From NCBI GenBank assembly GCA_049999765.1, contig JBNGIQ010007862.1, positions 44,582 to 108,188 of the forward strand: 63,607 nt of DNA, read 5' to 3'. Positions within the stretch are counted from its first letter, which is position 1; every line of letters begins with the position of its first letter. Position numbers and translations under genes: made by a program. The notes beneath the pieces were generated by a model. That model was not told the origin of the DNA. It ran no database searches and was given only the letters and a program-made list of their open reading frames with translations. Positions 23,563 through 34,631 of the stretch are shown in pieces. This DNA comes from Phaeoceros laevis. Lineage: Eukaryota > Anthocerotophyta > Anthocerotopsida > Notothyladales.

Positions 23563-24599
23563 GGCCTACGAGGTCACGGCCGATCCGGGGAGAGAACAGA
23601 CAGCAAGGCGCTGCTGTTTATGTAGACGGCCCCGTAGACGCAGAGCTAGGAGATTGGTTCTAGGTGGACTGGGAGAACGACTCCCGCTAGGTGGAGAGGG
23701 AGGACGGTTGCTCGAAAGTAAAGGGGACGCGGGAAGGGCAGGAAGGGTGCATAAGATGGTGCTGCCACTAGACTGGGAGAGAGGGGCCTCAGGGGAAGGC
23801 ATTGCGTATTGCTGGGAGATGGGCAGGGAGGAGATGATACACAGTAAGAGACTAGCAAGTTGTTCAAACACAGCGAAGGAGTGAAGGACAGAAAGGGGAG
23901 GGAGAGGTTAAAAGGGATAGCTGGAGGTAGGACTGAGAGGGAAGGAGGAAGCGCAGGAAGCCAAGGATGAGAGCTGCTACCAGCGTGAGAGAGTGGCTGG
24001 CCGGGATTACAGGCTAGGGGTGGCCATAGCTGCCAGCCAGAGGGCCATATCCCGCTAAACTGTGAACCTTGCCTAGAATAGGAGCTAATTTGGGCGGTGG
24101 TAGACGGACGTGGACAATAGAAATGAAAGCATTGTGCAACTGGCAAATACTTATCTCGGAAGCCGATGTTGAGGTAGGCAAGCGCGCCGATGATCTGTCC
24201 AGGTGCTGTGAACATGACAGTTGGGCCGAGGGTGGAGTGTTGCGTTCCGTTGTTTCCTGTATGCCGTTCTGTTTCTCCAGGAAAAAATTGCTGATCACCC
24301 AAGCATGCTGACCAGACCTCAACCTGTTGAGCATTACTAGCTCCTAAGGCTCTGGAATCGAGAGCTGGAACATGAAAATACTGAGGGAGCAACAATGTAT
24401 TCACAGTTGCTGCTCTTGTAGGACTGGCCTATGCAGGAATCATCCTCAGCATCATCTTCGAGGAGGAAGAATCCAAGGACAACAATGTGACCAGCCAGTA
24501 AGGCCCCTCCCAATATAGATGCCTCCCTGCCGCCAATCTGATTCAACAAATTCTTTTGGGGAACGTTTCTTCAGGGCCTGTCTTCCGTAATAACCCCTT

Positions 24600-27500
24600 C
24601 CTAAATGTTGCAGAGGAGTAGATTAGGGGATTTGGAATCCTCACCCCCGAAGACCTGGCTAGTCCAATTAGTCCACAAAACAAATAAAGTGTTGGCCCAC
24701 AGATTTGGCCACCATTGGACTTTCACAAGGGGCCGCTGCAATCGTGGATTGAGGCCAAAGAGAGCAGACTTTTGTTGGATCCTAAAGTTGCTCCTTGGAA
24801 AGGTACGTCTCAACCAAGCTTCAATCCTTCTCCAAATTAGTCTGGCAAGCCCACAATTAAAGAAGATATGCTGATTCTTTTGAGCTATTTGACCTAGGCA
24901 TATACTGCAAAACTGTAGCTAGATGCTCCTCATACCTATCCCCATTGGGAAGGACAGCTTGGAACATTTGCCAGACGGTGTACCTGATTTTGGGTCTAAT
25001 GCCCAGACTGTTCCAAAGGAAGATGAGAATCAGCCGTTGGGCCCCTACACGCAGTCGCCACCTAGGTACCATAGGCTCACGTCTTTGCTTTTTCTGAGCC
25101 TGAACCAGCAATTTATAGAGGGTCACAATCTTATAATTGAGTAATGAGGTATTACCTATTTGAACCCTTGTCTGTCTTGCAGGCCACCTCCAACGACCAG
25201 GATGGATAATCAGCTGAGATTCAGAACGACCTTCCCACCAGACTTTACTAGAGCTATACATATCAGGTTGGCCAACTAGCTCATCAGGTGTGTGCCACTT
25301 AATCATATCCACTTGTTGAAGAACAATTATAGGAACAAGATCATTAGCATCCTCCAATGTAACAGTGCCACTGTCAACCAGCACTTGTTCTTCATCCCTC
25401 TGGATATACTTCTTAGTGCTGACTCCATCTCCGGTGATCTGCAGAACCAAATGAGGATTTGTGAGGGTGACTTCTGCATGAGTCAGATCATCATAATCCC
25501 ATTTGGTATACCACCGCTTCCTTTGGATCACCGCTGGCTGAGTAAACGCAGTTTGAACTTCAGGCTTCAAACCTGCCGTCACTAAAGCAAGCACATTCTT
25601 GACACTCCTACGACTGCCAGGGTAGGCTGTTCCAATTTCTTGAGGGCTATGCCAGCGCTCTTCCTCCCAATTCCATAGATCTCCCAGGTTAAGGAGCCCT
25701 CCTCTAGCTGCATTCTTTATGGAACCTGACTTCCTAGCCTTCGTCACATAGTCAGCTATCCATAAATTCATATTACCTTGAATCTTCAAGCAGGCTGCCT
25801 CATCCCTATTGGTTGGAGGCTGCCAGACTAACAAATCTTTGATTTTCTTCCAGCTCAACCAAATTGCTTTGCTGAGGGGAGAGAGATATCAGATGGCATC
25901 TTAGGGTGGGTTGCGAACAGATGGGACAGCGAGGTAACACCACCCTTGGATGCTGACACTGTATGAAGATGGGACAGGAGATAATTCTTCCATGGATAAT
26001 GGTTAGGGGAAATCGCCTTGAGGACCCACTGACCATGTAATGCCCGTGCTTTGGCAAAAGGATCTACCAAACCAGCACCTCCCTGTGTGACTGGAAGAAC
26101 CAAGTGTTCCCACATGACCTTGCTTTTAGGCGCTGGACCATCTAACAGCGAGTTCCATAGAAAGTTCAAGATGCAATCCTTCAGGCGCTTGGCATCAGCT
26201 GCTGAGGGGGACCAGACGAATAAGAAGTACCACAAGGTATTCTCTAATATTGCATTGATTGCAAGAATTCTACCTGCCACACTGAGTTGCATTAGCTGAA
26301 GCTTAACAGCCTTCTCAATGAATCTGTTCAGGATGGCCCTTCCAATGGCCTCATTCTCATCATCCAACATGACGGGAACCCCTAAATGTTTATGCAACTC
26401 ATCAGGTCCCAACTGCTTAATGTGGCTGACACAGTCCGGCAGGGTACCATTGAAGTTGAGAACCAGCATGATCGTTTTATCCCAATTAACGATAAGGCCG
26501 GAGAGAAGACCAAAGACTTCAATCTCCTTCATCAATGCTGTCAGGGAATCATCATCAACTTGTGAGAGCATAAGGGTGTCGTCCGCAAAACTCGAGATAT
26601 GTGTTTCCTCACCCATAGGGTCCTTAAGTCCTTTGATGTCTTCATTCCCTTTAACACTCCAGATAAAGAAATTAGTTAGAAGGATAAATAAGGCTGGTGC
26701 AAGGGGGCAACCTTGTCTAACTGATCGCCCAATGACAAATCTGTCTGTCATATCACCATTAACCACTATACTAGCGCCCGCATCCTCAGAGAGGATACAT
26801 ATCCATCTGATGAAGTTAGTACCAAATCCATATTGTTTGAGACAACGCCATAGGAATGGCCATGACACTCTATCATAAGCCTTGCTAAAATCCAATGATA
26901 GGAAGATTCTCGGCTGTTGTTGTTGATTAAGCCACCACTTAGCTTCTCGTACTAACAGCAGATTGTCAAGAATGCAACGTCCCTTGATGAAGCCCCTCTG
27001 TTCAGGGTTTACCCACATATCCATGAATGGAGCTATGTGGTTTGCTAACACTTTGGCCAAGAGTTTATAGAAAGTAGTAAGCAAGGAGATCGGCCTCCAA
27101 TTTTCCACTGCCAGATGGGCATTGGCCTTGTGTTGCAGGGTAATGAGGCTAGCATTAAAATCTGGACCCATGGTTCCCAACTTCCAGACTTCTCCTATTG
27201 TCCTCATCAAAATGTCCTTGACAAAGTCCCAACCTCATATATAGAATTCCGGAAGGATCCCATCATGGCCAGGACTCTTACCCTCAGGCATGTCCTGGAG
27301 CGCACGCCTAACTTCATCTTCTGAGAAGTCAGCTTCTAACACTAAGCGCTGGGCTGCAGTAACCTTGGCCGGAAACTGGGACTAGGTAGCCTGCCATTCC
27401 TGTTCCCACCTTGAGAGGGACCGATAACCTCCTCAAACACACACACACACACACACACCTTGGGTGCCTAGTTTCTGCCTTATAAATACTTTCATAGTAT

Positions 27501-28886
27501 TGAGCCACATGTTGCTTCAGACTTGTGTGCACAGACTGACCTTCACTAAATTGGACTTGGGGGAAAACAGGGAGGAGGGAAGAATGTCGTTTCTTCTTCA
27601 CTATGGAAAAGAAGAACTTCCTCGGAACATCACCTTCTAGAGCCCATTTGAATTTGGCTCGTTTGGCCCATCCTGTGGCCTTGGCAGATTCTAACATCTC
27701 CATACGGAAGGAAGTTTCTCTGAAATCAACCTCATCAACAGCAGAGAAATCCGGATCTTCTGCTGCAGGTTGTAACTTGGAAAAATCTGCTCTAAGCTGA
27801 TCTTCTTCCTCCTTCTCAGCTCGATGCTTATCCATACCAGCTTTCCTGCATAGTTTTGCTGTTTTGGCATTTAGCTCTAACAGAGTGTGGAAGCCATTGC
27901 AGCCAGGGATCTCCGCACTCTGTTTCCACAGCCCTTCTATCTTTTGTCTAGTGTCACCCCAGTCTAGAAGCTCCATATTCATCCGATAGAATCTCCTGAA
28001 ATCTTCCGAGTAGAGCACTCCGTCGGCTGTTGTAATGAGGTTGAGAAGGATCGGTGAATGATCCGAGAAGACCGTACCAAGGATGATAGCATACAATTTG
28101 ACTCTGTCTCTCCACTCTGATGGTACATAAAACCTGTCCAATCTTATACTAACTTTATGAAGAGGTCCCCTCCAATTTGTTGGACCTGCTAAACTTCAGG
28201 GAGGAAGGAGATCTATAAGCCGGAAGAGTGACCCAGGGGTCTTCAACTTGCAGCAGCGTATCTTGGAAAGCCTGCCACTCCATAGAGACATGGGTCTGAG
28301 TGGAGGGTAAGTCCGATATTCGATCATCAGATCTTTCAACAAAGTTGAAATCGCCACATAGTGTCCATCTGATATTGGTATCTAACGAGGCTTCCAGCCT
28401 ATCTCACAGAGCCTTCCTCCCCCTCTCCGTCTGAGGGGCATAGATGTTGCAAATTCCTATTGGGCCCATTGGGGTAAGAAGAGCTATCCACTAAAACCAC
28501 TGCTGAGTCGGTCCAACTACTCCATTGGTGGTCTGAGCCTAGCCTTCGTCATCTACACCATAGTCTAGGATGTTGGAAACCAAAGAAGGATGGATGGCCA
28601 TTGCCAGGCCACCTCTGGTACCAGAGGCAGGTGTCCACTTGACATCACCTTCTAACAAGGGCACCCTTCGTCTGGCCAGCTTTATCTCGTCCTGCTTAGT
28701 TTCATGTAAGCAAACAACATCCCACGTACACCTATTCTTGAAGAAAGAACTAACAATCCTCCACTTGTTATCACGACTAAGCCCTCTGACATTCCAGGAG
28801 ACTATTTGAGTTTGTTGTGATCTATCTGAGACATACTTAATGGCTTGCTGTATTATCCTGACTATGGTTGATAGGACCTTGCACAT
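24600..28886 (-). pseudogene. LINE ORF2: endonuclease-reverse transcriptase, frameshifted
   Basis: From the right: an APE-like endonuclease start (IVSWNVRGLSRDNKWR, VCLHETKQDE; 28886-28539), its end with SDHSPILL (about 28060), the pre-RT block GKSPGHDGILPEF (about 27260), and the reverse transcriptase (27210-25855) with ENWRPISLLTTFYKLLAKVL, PEQRGFIKGRCILDN, LSLDFSKAYDRVSW, RQGCPLAPALF and the FADD catalytic box. The frame shifts at about 25857 and continues to 24857, then shifts again into a zinc-binding tail with C..C......H....C spacing (CSICLG, HIFFNC). An (AC)n run at about 27436-27458 sits between endonuclease and RT. At least four breaks are visible, so the enzyme is not functional. 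Confidence 0.85.
27436..27458. repeat. (AC)n microsatellite inside LINE ORF2
   Basis: A pure AC dinucleotide run of about 11 units lies between the endonuclease and reverse transcriptase parts. It probably grew after the element died. Confidence 0.85.
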
Positions 28887-28979
28887 GCCATAAATAATTC
28901 CATGAAGGAATTATGAAGACTTTTTGGCTTGTCAAAGGCAACAAAAGGTGCTCCCTGAACCTGCTGTGGAAGTCGCCGA

Positions 28980-31900
28980 TCAACAGTCCTGAAGCCTTAG
29001 CTTTTGCTGACGTCTAAAGTCAATTTGTTTCTGCATATCCTCTGCCACTTCTTGTGGTCGGCCTGCTAACCATGAGAACCCAATAGCCAGCTCATCTGCT
29101 GTGAGGCCACCACTTTCTTGTATTTGTGTTTCTAACACCTCTTCCGTTATGCTCCATAATTCACCAATAGCATCATCTCTAGGCAACCAGTGCCAATTCT
29201 TCCAGATCTTACCTCGTTTCACCTGCTCTGGCTTGAGTACCAGCACCATCCAGTAATTTTGCCCTATTTTAGTAGGGCCCCTACACTTCACGATCTTTGA
29301 AGAAAGGTGACCATCTAATACATTTCCAGCTATAAGAAGCTGGATCACACTAGAATAAGGATCTTCTCCTGGTTTGAGTTTTACTTGAAGCAGACGACTC
29401 AAGGACGGAGTTCTGTCCAGAAGCATGTATTGGGACTCAGGTGTAACACAAAGTATGAAGGCGTGTACTACTTCCACACTAGCCAAGTTGACAGGAAGGG
29501 CTTCTATATCTGGACCAAACCGCTCCCGGTAAGAAGAATATTTTGCCTGTGTTTCACCTGAAATGCAGTCTTGAAACTTCTCTTCTTCTTCTACAGATGG
29601 GACTGAGTTGAAAACTTCAATTGCATCAGACATCTCACTATCTAATACGTCGTCTGGTGGTCTTCCCAGAGATTGGCCTCTGTTTCTCCCCTTTTTAATG
29701 AGCTGTAGAGGAGTGATCTGATCTTCAAAATTGCCAATGTTTTTCCAAATAGCCATAGTATTGCTCGAAGATTCATAGAGTACTATCTCCAGGGTTATTT
29801 GGTAATTCTACATTCTTCGTTTCCCCAGACGGCTGATTGTCTCCAGGACTTCTACCCCTCTTGGACTGTTGTTTGGCGTTATGAGTGACATTGGCAATTT
29901 CTGGCACTACAACTTCTGGATTGACTGCTCTACATGAGGTAACTTCCACCTCTGCACCATTTTGTTTGGAGGTACCAACTGCAATTGCCTGGGGGAGCTG
30001 CGAGGAGCTCTCTTTGGATAAGCTAATGTTATGAGTCTCTTCCTCTTTAGGTGTTGGAACTGCAGCAACATCATTAGCTTCCTGGCCACTATCCTCTCGT
30101 ACATGATGACTGATAGCTTGCGGGTTGTCTGCAGCTGATTCTTCTGCTACATCTGCCCAACTATAGTCGAGTTTCCTCATTAATTGCGATTGTGGTTGTA
30201 AGTCACTTCCTTCAGCTGGTGCAACTTCACGAATCTGAAGGCTTGTCACTTTTCCCTTGAACTGAAGGGCCTCCAACAACTGATTCCGACGTTTCTGACT
30301 TTTGGATAGTTCCACCTCCATACTCTTGCCCTTATCCAATTGATGCCAGAGCCCGTGGCAACTGGCCCACCACCGGAGCAGTCTTAGGGAGACCTGATCT
30401 CCTACTGTACTCAGGGGATGTGATGTTGTCCACCAGATGGTCTCCTATTGGAGCTGCCACATTCTCATCAGACACCAATTGCCCTGAAGTGTCCCTAGGA
30501 CTTCCAACCATGTCAGTATCTACCACCTGCTGCGAATTCTGTGTCTCTTCCAGAAGAGCTTCCTGCATTTTCATCACCACTCTAGTGTCAGTTTCCCTGC
30601 CGCTTTACTCCGGGTAACTATCGTCCATTTGGTTCCTCCTTCAGCATTGGCTGATGTACTTGCTTCGTTACGTCCACTCAGGACGCCATTCACCTCTGTA
30701 CTATGTGGAAGATGCAGTGGTTTACCTCTACTCTTAGTTGGGCCTTCGACAAGATCAACCTGTATAGTCTCCTTCATGAGGCAAATGCCTGGGAGATTAG
30801 GCATATTGTTTGCTTGCTTCCAACCAAGTTCATGTGCTTGCATCCGCAGGATGATTTTCAAGGCAAGATTCAACTTATTCTTACCTCGAGGGACTGACTG
30901 TTGGAGCCAGGCCTGGACTGTACTTTCACCTATCCAGTTTGCAACTGCTTCACCATTGGATTCCCAGCTACCAGGGGTTTCCATTTTGGCCACAAAGTAA
31001 AGGTAAGTGGTCACAGCATCAAGGTTGTGCGCAATTAGTCTCATCTGTGCCTGTTGCACCATCTTGACAACATCTACTTTCCTGAGGCCTGGAAATTCCT
31101 GACGGAGTAAACTGACGAGCTTAAAACTAGCTTGTTGCCATATTTGTTCTTCACTAGGTTTGCCATACCTGGGGACTCGAACAAGCTATAAAGGTAAACC
31201 ATATTGATCATCCTTAATGGTCATCCATACAAGAGGTTCAGTTGCTTTCCTGCGCAAGATGAAGCTAGTTTTCAGGATAGTAACTTTTGACGCTTCTAGA
31301 TCCGGGAACAGACTTCTACTCACTTGATTTGTAGCCTGCACCCATGGCTGTAAATGTCTTTCCTGAACAGCACGACCACCAACGAATCCAGGCAGAGGGG
31401 CTGTAATTGCTTGTGCCACCTCTCCTGTCAATACCTTCTTCCACGGAAACCTCAGAGGGCATATACTCTGTAAGTGATCTTTATGCCCACATACTCTACA
31501 CCTGACCGGCAGTTTAGGGTAGTTAAAATTTTGATAGAATTCACGATTGTCTTGTGCAGGCACCCGCACCTTCACTCTTTCGGGCAAGCCCTGCAGACTA
31601 TCAACCGAAACCTTGAACGCTATCTTCTTGGACTTATACAGGTCTGAAGGTAAGTTGGGACATTCCACAATGTGTCCGATAGTCTGCACCATTTTCTTGG
31701 CTAGAGTAACATGGTGAAGCTCCAACCCAGGGAGTTCTACTGTAGCAAGTCTCTTGTTTGCCTTCCGTTGCACAACTGAGCTATCAGCATCCCAAGAAGC
31801 CAAAGCTGCCGGCATGGAACCTTTGAAGAGCATGACTGACTGCAGCATCCGAGTGGCCTGGTCCTCATCCTCCAATTTGATAACAAAAGTCTTATCCTCC

Positions 31901-32638
31901 TTAGGGTGAATATACACCGGTTTGACTTGAAGAACTTTGTGGACATGTTCTTCGATCTCTTCTAAAGTAGTGCCAGCAGGAAAAGCCCCATTGACAGCGA
32001 AAGAAAGCAGCTCCTTCGAGAAAATTGCAATGGGTCTTCATCATCGACTATTTCGGTCTCTGCACCAAGAAGTATAACAGGTACGCCCTCATCCCTCCTA
32101 TTTCTTCTGTCACCAAGTGGATTGTTCTGTTTGTCACTCGGACCCATAACCGTGAGCAACCCAACTTCTTTAGCCCTCCATGTATGACTAACTACCACAT
32201 TGCTTCGTTGTTCTGTAGGACTTCTGTCTGTTTCAATGGGTCGAATGTCTACCTGGCCAACTGGTCTTTCTACCGGATGAGCCTCTGCACTGATACATTC
32301 ATCACCAACCACTTTGCATCCCCTGCACTGATACCTTTGTGGCCAACCCCTGTTGCATCCAGATTAAGAGGAACTTGCCCACATTGTAGTTCCAACGATT
32401 CCGAATCCTGCTCAGCGGCAGCTTGATCGATATCACTTTGACTGATTATTGCATTCTGAATGCCTTGACCGATGACTACAGCTCCATTCTCCATAATGTC
32501 GCGTGAGGAATTACTCTTTGCATTCATGACCTGCTGCTCCTGATGGAGATGACCACGACCGATATGTAAGCTCCTTTGATTATGCCCACGCCCGCCCCCA
32601 ATGGTGGCGGACGATGGTCCTTGTCTCATCGCCACCAC
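28980..32638 (-). pseudogene. LINE ORF1 (gag-like, CCHC knuckle), broken
   Basis: Several consecutive minus-strand frames (32638-32270, 31917-31186, 31062-30574, 30339-29773, 29756-28980) appear to be one long ORF1 cut by stops and shifts. The 31917-31186 part resembles the DUF4283-type gag-like domain of plant L1 ORF1 and is followed by a single zinc knuckle, CRVCGHKDHLQSIC. The later parts are acidic and Ser/Gln-rich with a helical 258-residue C-terminal block that was not recognised. The protein would bind RNA and coat the element transcript. If all pieces belong together the ORF1 is unusually long. Confidence 0.6.
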
Positions 32639-32700
32639 TCCGCTTGAAACACCGCTCCGTATTTTACGCAGCGTTTTTCATCCCCCAAGATTCTATTTTC

Positions 32701-32716
32701 AGAGGCACTCTTTTTT
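32701..32716. repeat. LINE target-site duplication, right copy
   Basis: It is identical over 16 bases to 21815-21830. It marks the 5' junction of the LINE; gypsy integrase-tail sequence resumes directly to its right. Confidence 0.85.
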
Positions 32717-34192
32717 AGAGGCTGGCTGTCAAGCAGCCTAGCCTAACACCAGTATTTTTGAGATGAACCAAGCTCACCCTAAGGTGGTTGGAATCGTCTC
32801 GTAAGTCCACGATGGTTCCGGACCCGTTGTCATACACAGCAATGAGGAAATACGGCCCCTCCTAGAGAGGTTTCAACTTTGCTTGTTTTTCTTTCTTGAG
32901 GTACCTGCGCATATTCAACCATAGGACCAGATCACCGGGTTTCAAAGCTCGGCCAGGACCATGGTTTGGGTAGGAATGCTTACGTGATTCTTGTTCCATC
33001 TCCATGAGTCCAGAGCGTCCAACCTTGCTTCATCCAATTCGTCGATTTGCAATAGTTGCACCTCCAGGGGGTCAATTAGGTCCTCGTCATCTATCAGGGC
33101 ACTGGCAGCAGCGTAGGCAGTAGCCTCACGCTCTATTTGAGAAGGCACTCTAGCCTGAGTTCCATAGACCAAGTCAAAAGATGAACATTTCAAGAATGAC
33201 CTGGTCCTGGTTCTGTATGCCCACAATGCAGCATCTAAATACCAGTCCCAATCGCGGGGGCTGGAAGAGACTAACTTAGCAAGAATCTTGACAATCACTC
33301 CATTGGTGCGTTCTACCAATCCATTGCACTGTGGATGGTAGGCTGTAGTTAGCCTATGCTGGATCAAGTAGACTTGGTTGAAGCAGGCAACTACTTGATT
33401 CAAAAAGTGGGTGCCTTGGTCAGATACCAATTCCGCTAGACACCCGAATCTGGTAACTATATGAGCAAACAGAAAAGCAGCGACCACCTCACCTGTAGCC
33501 ACCGGAACGGCCTTAGCTTCTACCCATCTAGTGACATACTCGGTGGCCACTACTATGTATTGGTTACCTTGAGCAGTGGGTGGTTTGATCGGACCAACCA
33601 AATCGATAGCCCACTTAGCGAATGGTGTAATTGACACAATTGGACACAATTTCGCAGCACCATGCAGCACTTTAGAGTGTACCTGACATTTTCGACATTG
33701 CTGACAGTAAGCCTTCACATCCTTGAATAGCGTGGGCCACCACCAACCAGCACGCAGCACCTTGTGCGCGGTAGCGTTGGAATCGAAATGGCCACCACAC
33801 ACACTGTCGTGGGCTTCGAACAGCAGACGGGGTATTTCTTCTGCCAATGCACACGCCTTGCTCACGCCATCTCTGCCACAGCGGTAAAGCCTGTTATTTT
33901 CCAGTGTGAATGGCTGGGATATATGCTCCAATCGGCGCTTCTCATGAGTTGTGGCATGGTCAGGGTATTTGCCATGAAACAGGTAGTCCACTATCGGGCT
34001 GTAAGTCTTGAAGGGATTCTGTACAGTCACTGTAAAAACGGGTCCTACCTCAGGTGCTGGTATCAAGATGAAATTTTCGGCATGCTCCATGGCCTTCCAA
34101 TTTTGAGTTTGTGAGATCATGGTCACTTGCCAGCATTCCTGTTGGTCCAAGCATTCTTTCACACGTCCTGCCTTCGGAGCAGCTGATCTCAT
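32717..34192 (-). pseudogene. Gypsy integrase, frameshifted
   Basis: The minus-strand frame 34192-32942 has the zinc-binding HHCC domain (HDSVCGGHF ... CQQCRKCQVH) and the integrase core with its three acidic residues: D in WAIDLVGP, D in VSDQGTHFLN, and E in NGLVERTNG. Near 32985 the frame shifts; the other frame continues with NHGPGRALKPGDLVLWLNMR and later EGPYFLIAVYDNGSGTIVDL, the usual C-terminal fold, interrupted by a TAG where a Trp is expected. No chromodomain was seen. The LINE sits immediately downstream (left) of this tail. Confidence 0.85.
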
Positions 34193-34631
34193 TTCCCATG
34201 ATATGTGCCAGTAGGTGGCAGTGACTCAAGATGTTGATCTTTTTTAATTCCATGTCTATGCATCTGGATAGTCCGTGGTGTAAGCAGGCCAGCTCGGCTT
34301 CATACTCACTCTCGCATGGCTCAAACTGTCCAAATCCGTCCAAGGGCTCTTCTTGCTCATTACAGATGACTATGCTTGGCATTCCGGCAGCTGCAAAGTG
34401 CGGCTTGTAGATGCTACCAAAATACAGCCTCCATCCAGTGGGAGCTTGAGTTGGACTAGTACCTAACTGAATGGAGAAGGATCCCTGCGAGGAATCTCCC
34501 ACTGATGCCGCTTGTGGATGGGCCGCTCGTACAGCTCCTAAAGAAATGCCTGCCAACTCATCGGCTAGAGAATTGAGATGCCTCGGAATCTGGATTAATT
34601 CAGTTCCTTTGAACTGCTGTAGTAGGCTCAT
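34050..34631 (-). pseudogene. Gypsy segment: end of the archaeal-type RNase H plus a third RNase H-like domain
   Basis: The frame opens with LLQQFKGTELIQIPRHLNSLADELA, the last helix of the preceding archaeal-type RNase H (the final Asp is in LADELA). After a linker a further RNase H-like unit begins: GWRLYFGSI, then GMPSIVICNEQ, ESEYEAELACLHHGL and KINILSHCHLLAHIMG. The spacing copies the fold, but the first catalytic Asp is missing (LYFGS in place of LYFDG) and the GDS motif is SHC, so this copy cannot be active. It joins the upstream polyprotein through a frameshift at a short TATA run near 34630 and overlaps the integrase frame on the other side. Confidence 0.65.

Larger units (their letters stand above)
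21831..32700 (-). mobile_element. L1-type LINE retrotransposon nested in the gypsy element
   Basis: The element is flanked by a 16-base target duplication (21815-21830 and 32701-32716) and ends in a poly(A) tract on the minus strand, as expected for target-primed insertion. From its 5' end (32700) it has an ORF1 region with a CCHC knuckle, an ORF2 with endonuclease, reverse transcriptase and a C-terminal zinc segment, and then an extra Pro-rich ORF before the 3' end. At about 10.9 kb it is long for a plant L1. ORF1 and ORF2 carry several frameshifts and stops. It interrupts the gypsy internal region just downstream of integrase, so it inserted after the gypsy element. Confidence 0.88.

Noticed and set aside
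22363-23884. Plus-strand frames rich in Gly/Arg opposite the LINE Pro-rich ORF
   Set aside because: They are antisense shadows of Pro/Ser codons on the minus strand.
27436-27458. Repeated dinucleotide considered as a CRISPR-like or regulatory array
   Set aside because: It is an ordinary AC microsatellite in a dead LINE; there are no spaced repeats anywhere that would suggest a CRISPR array, which is not expected in a plant nuclear genome.
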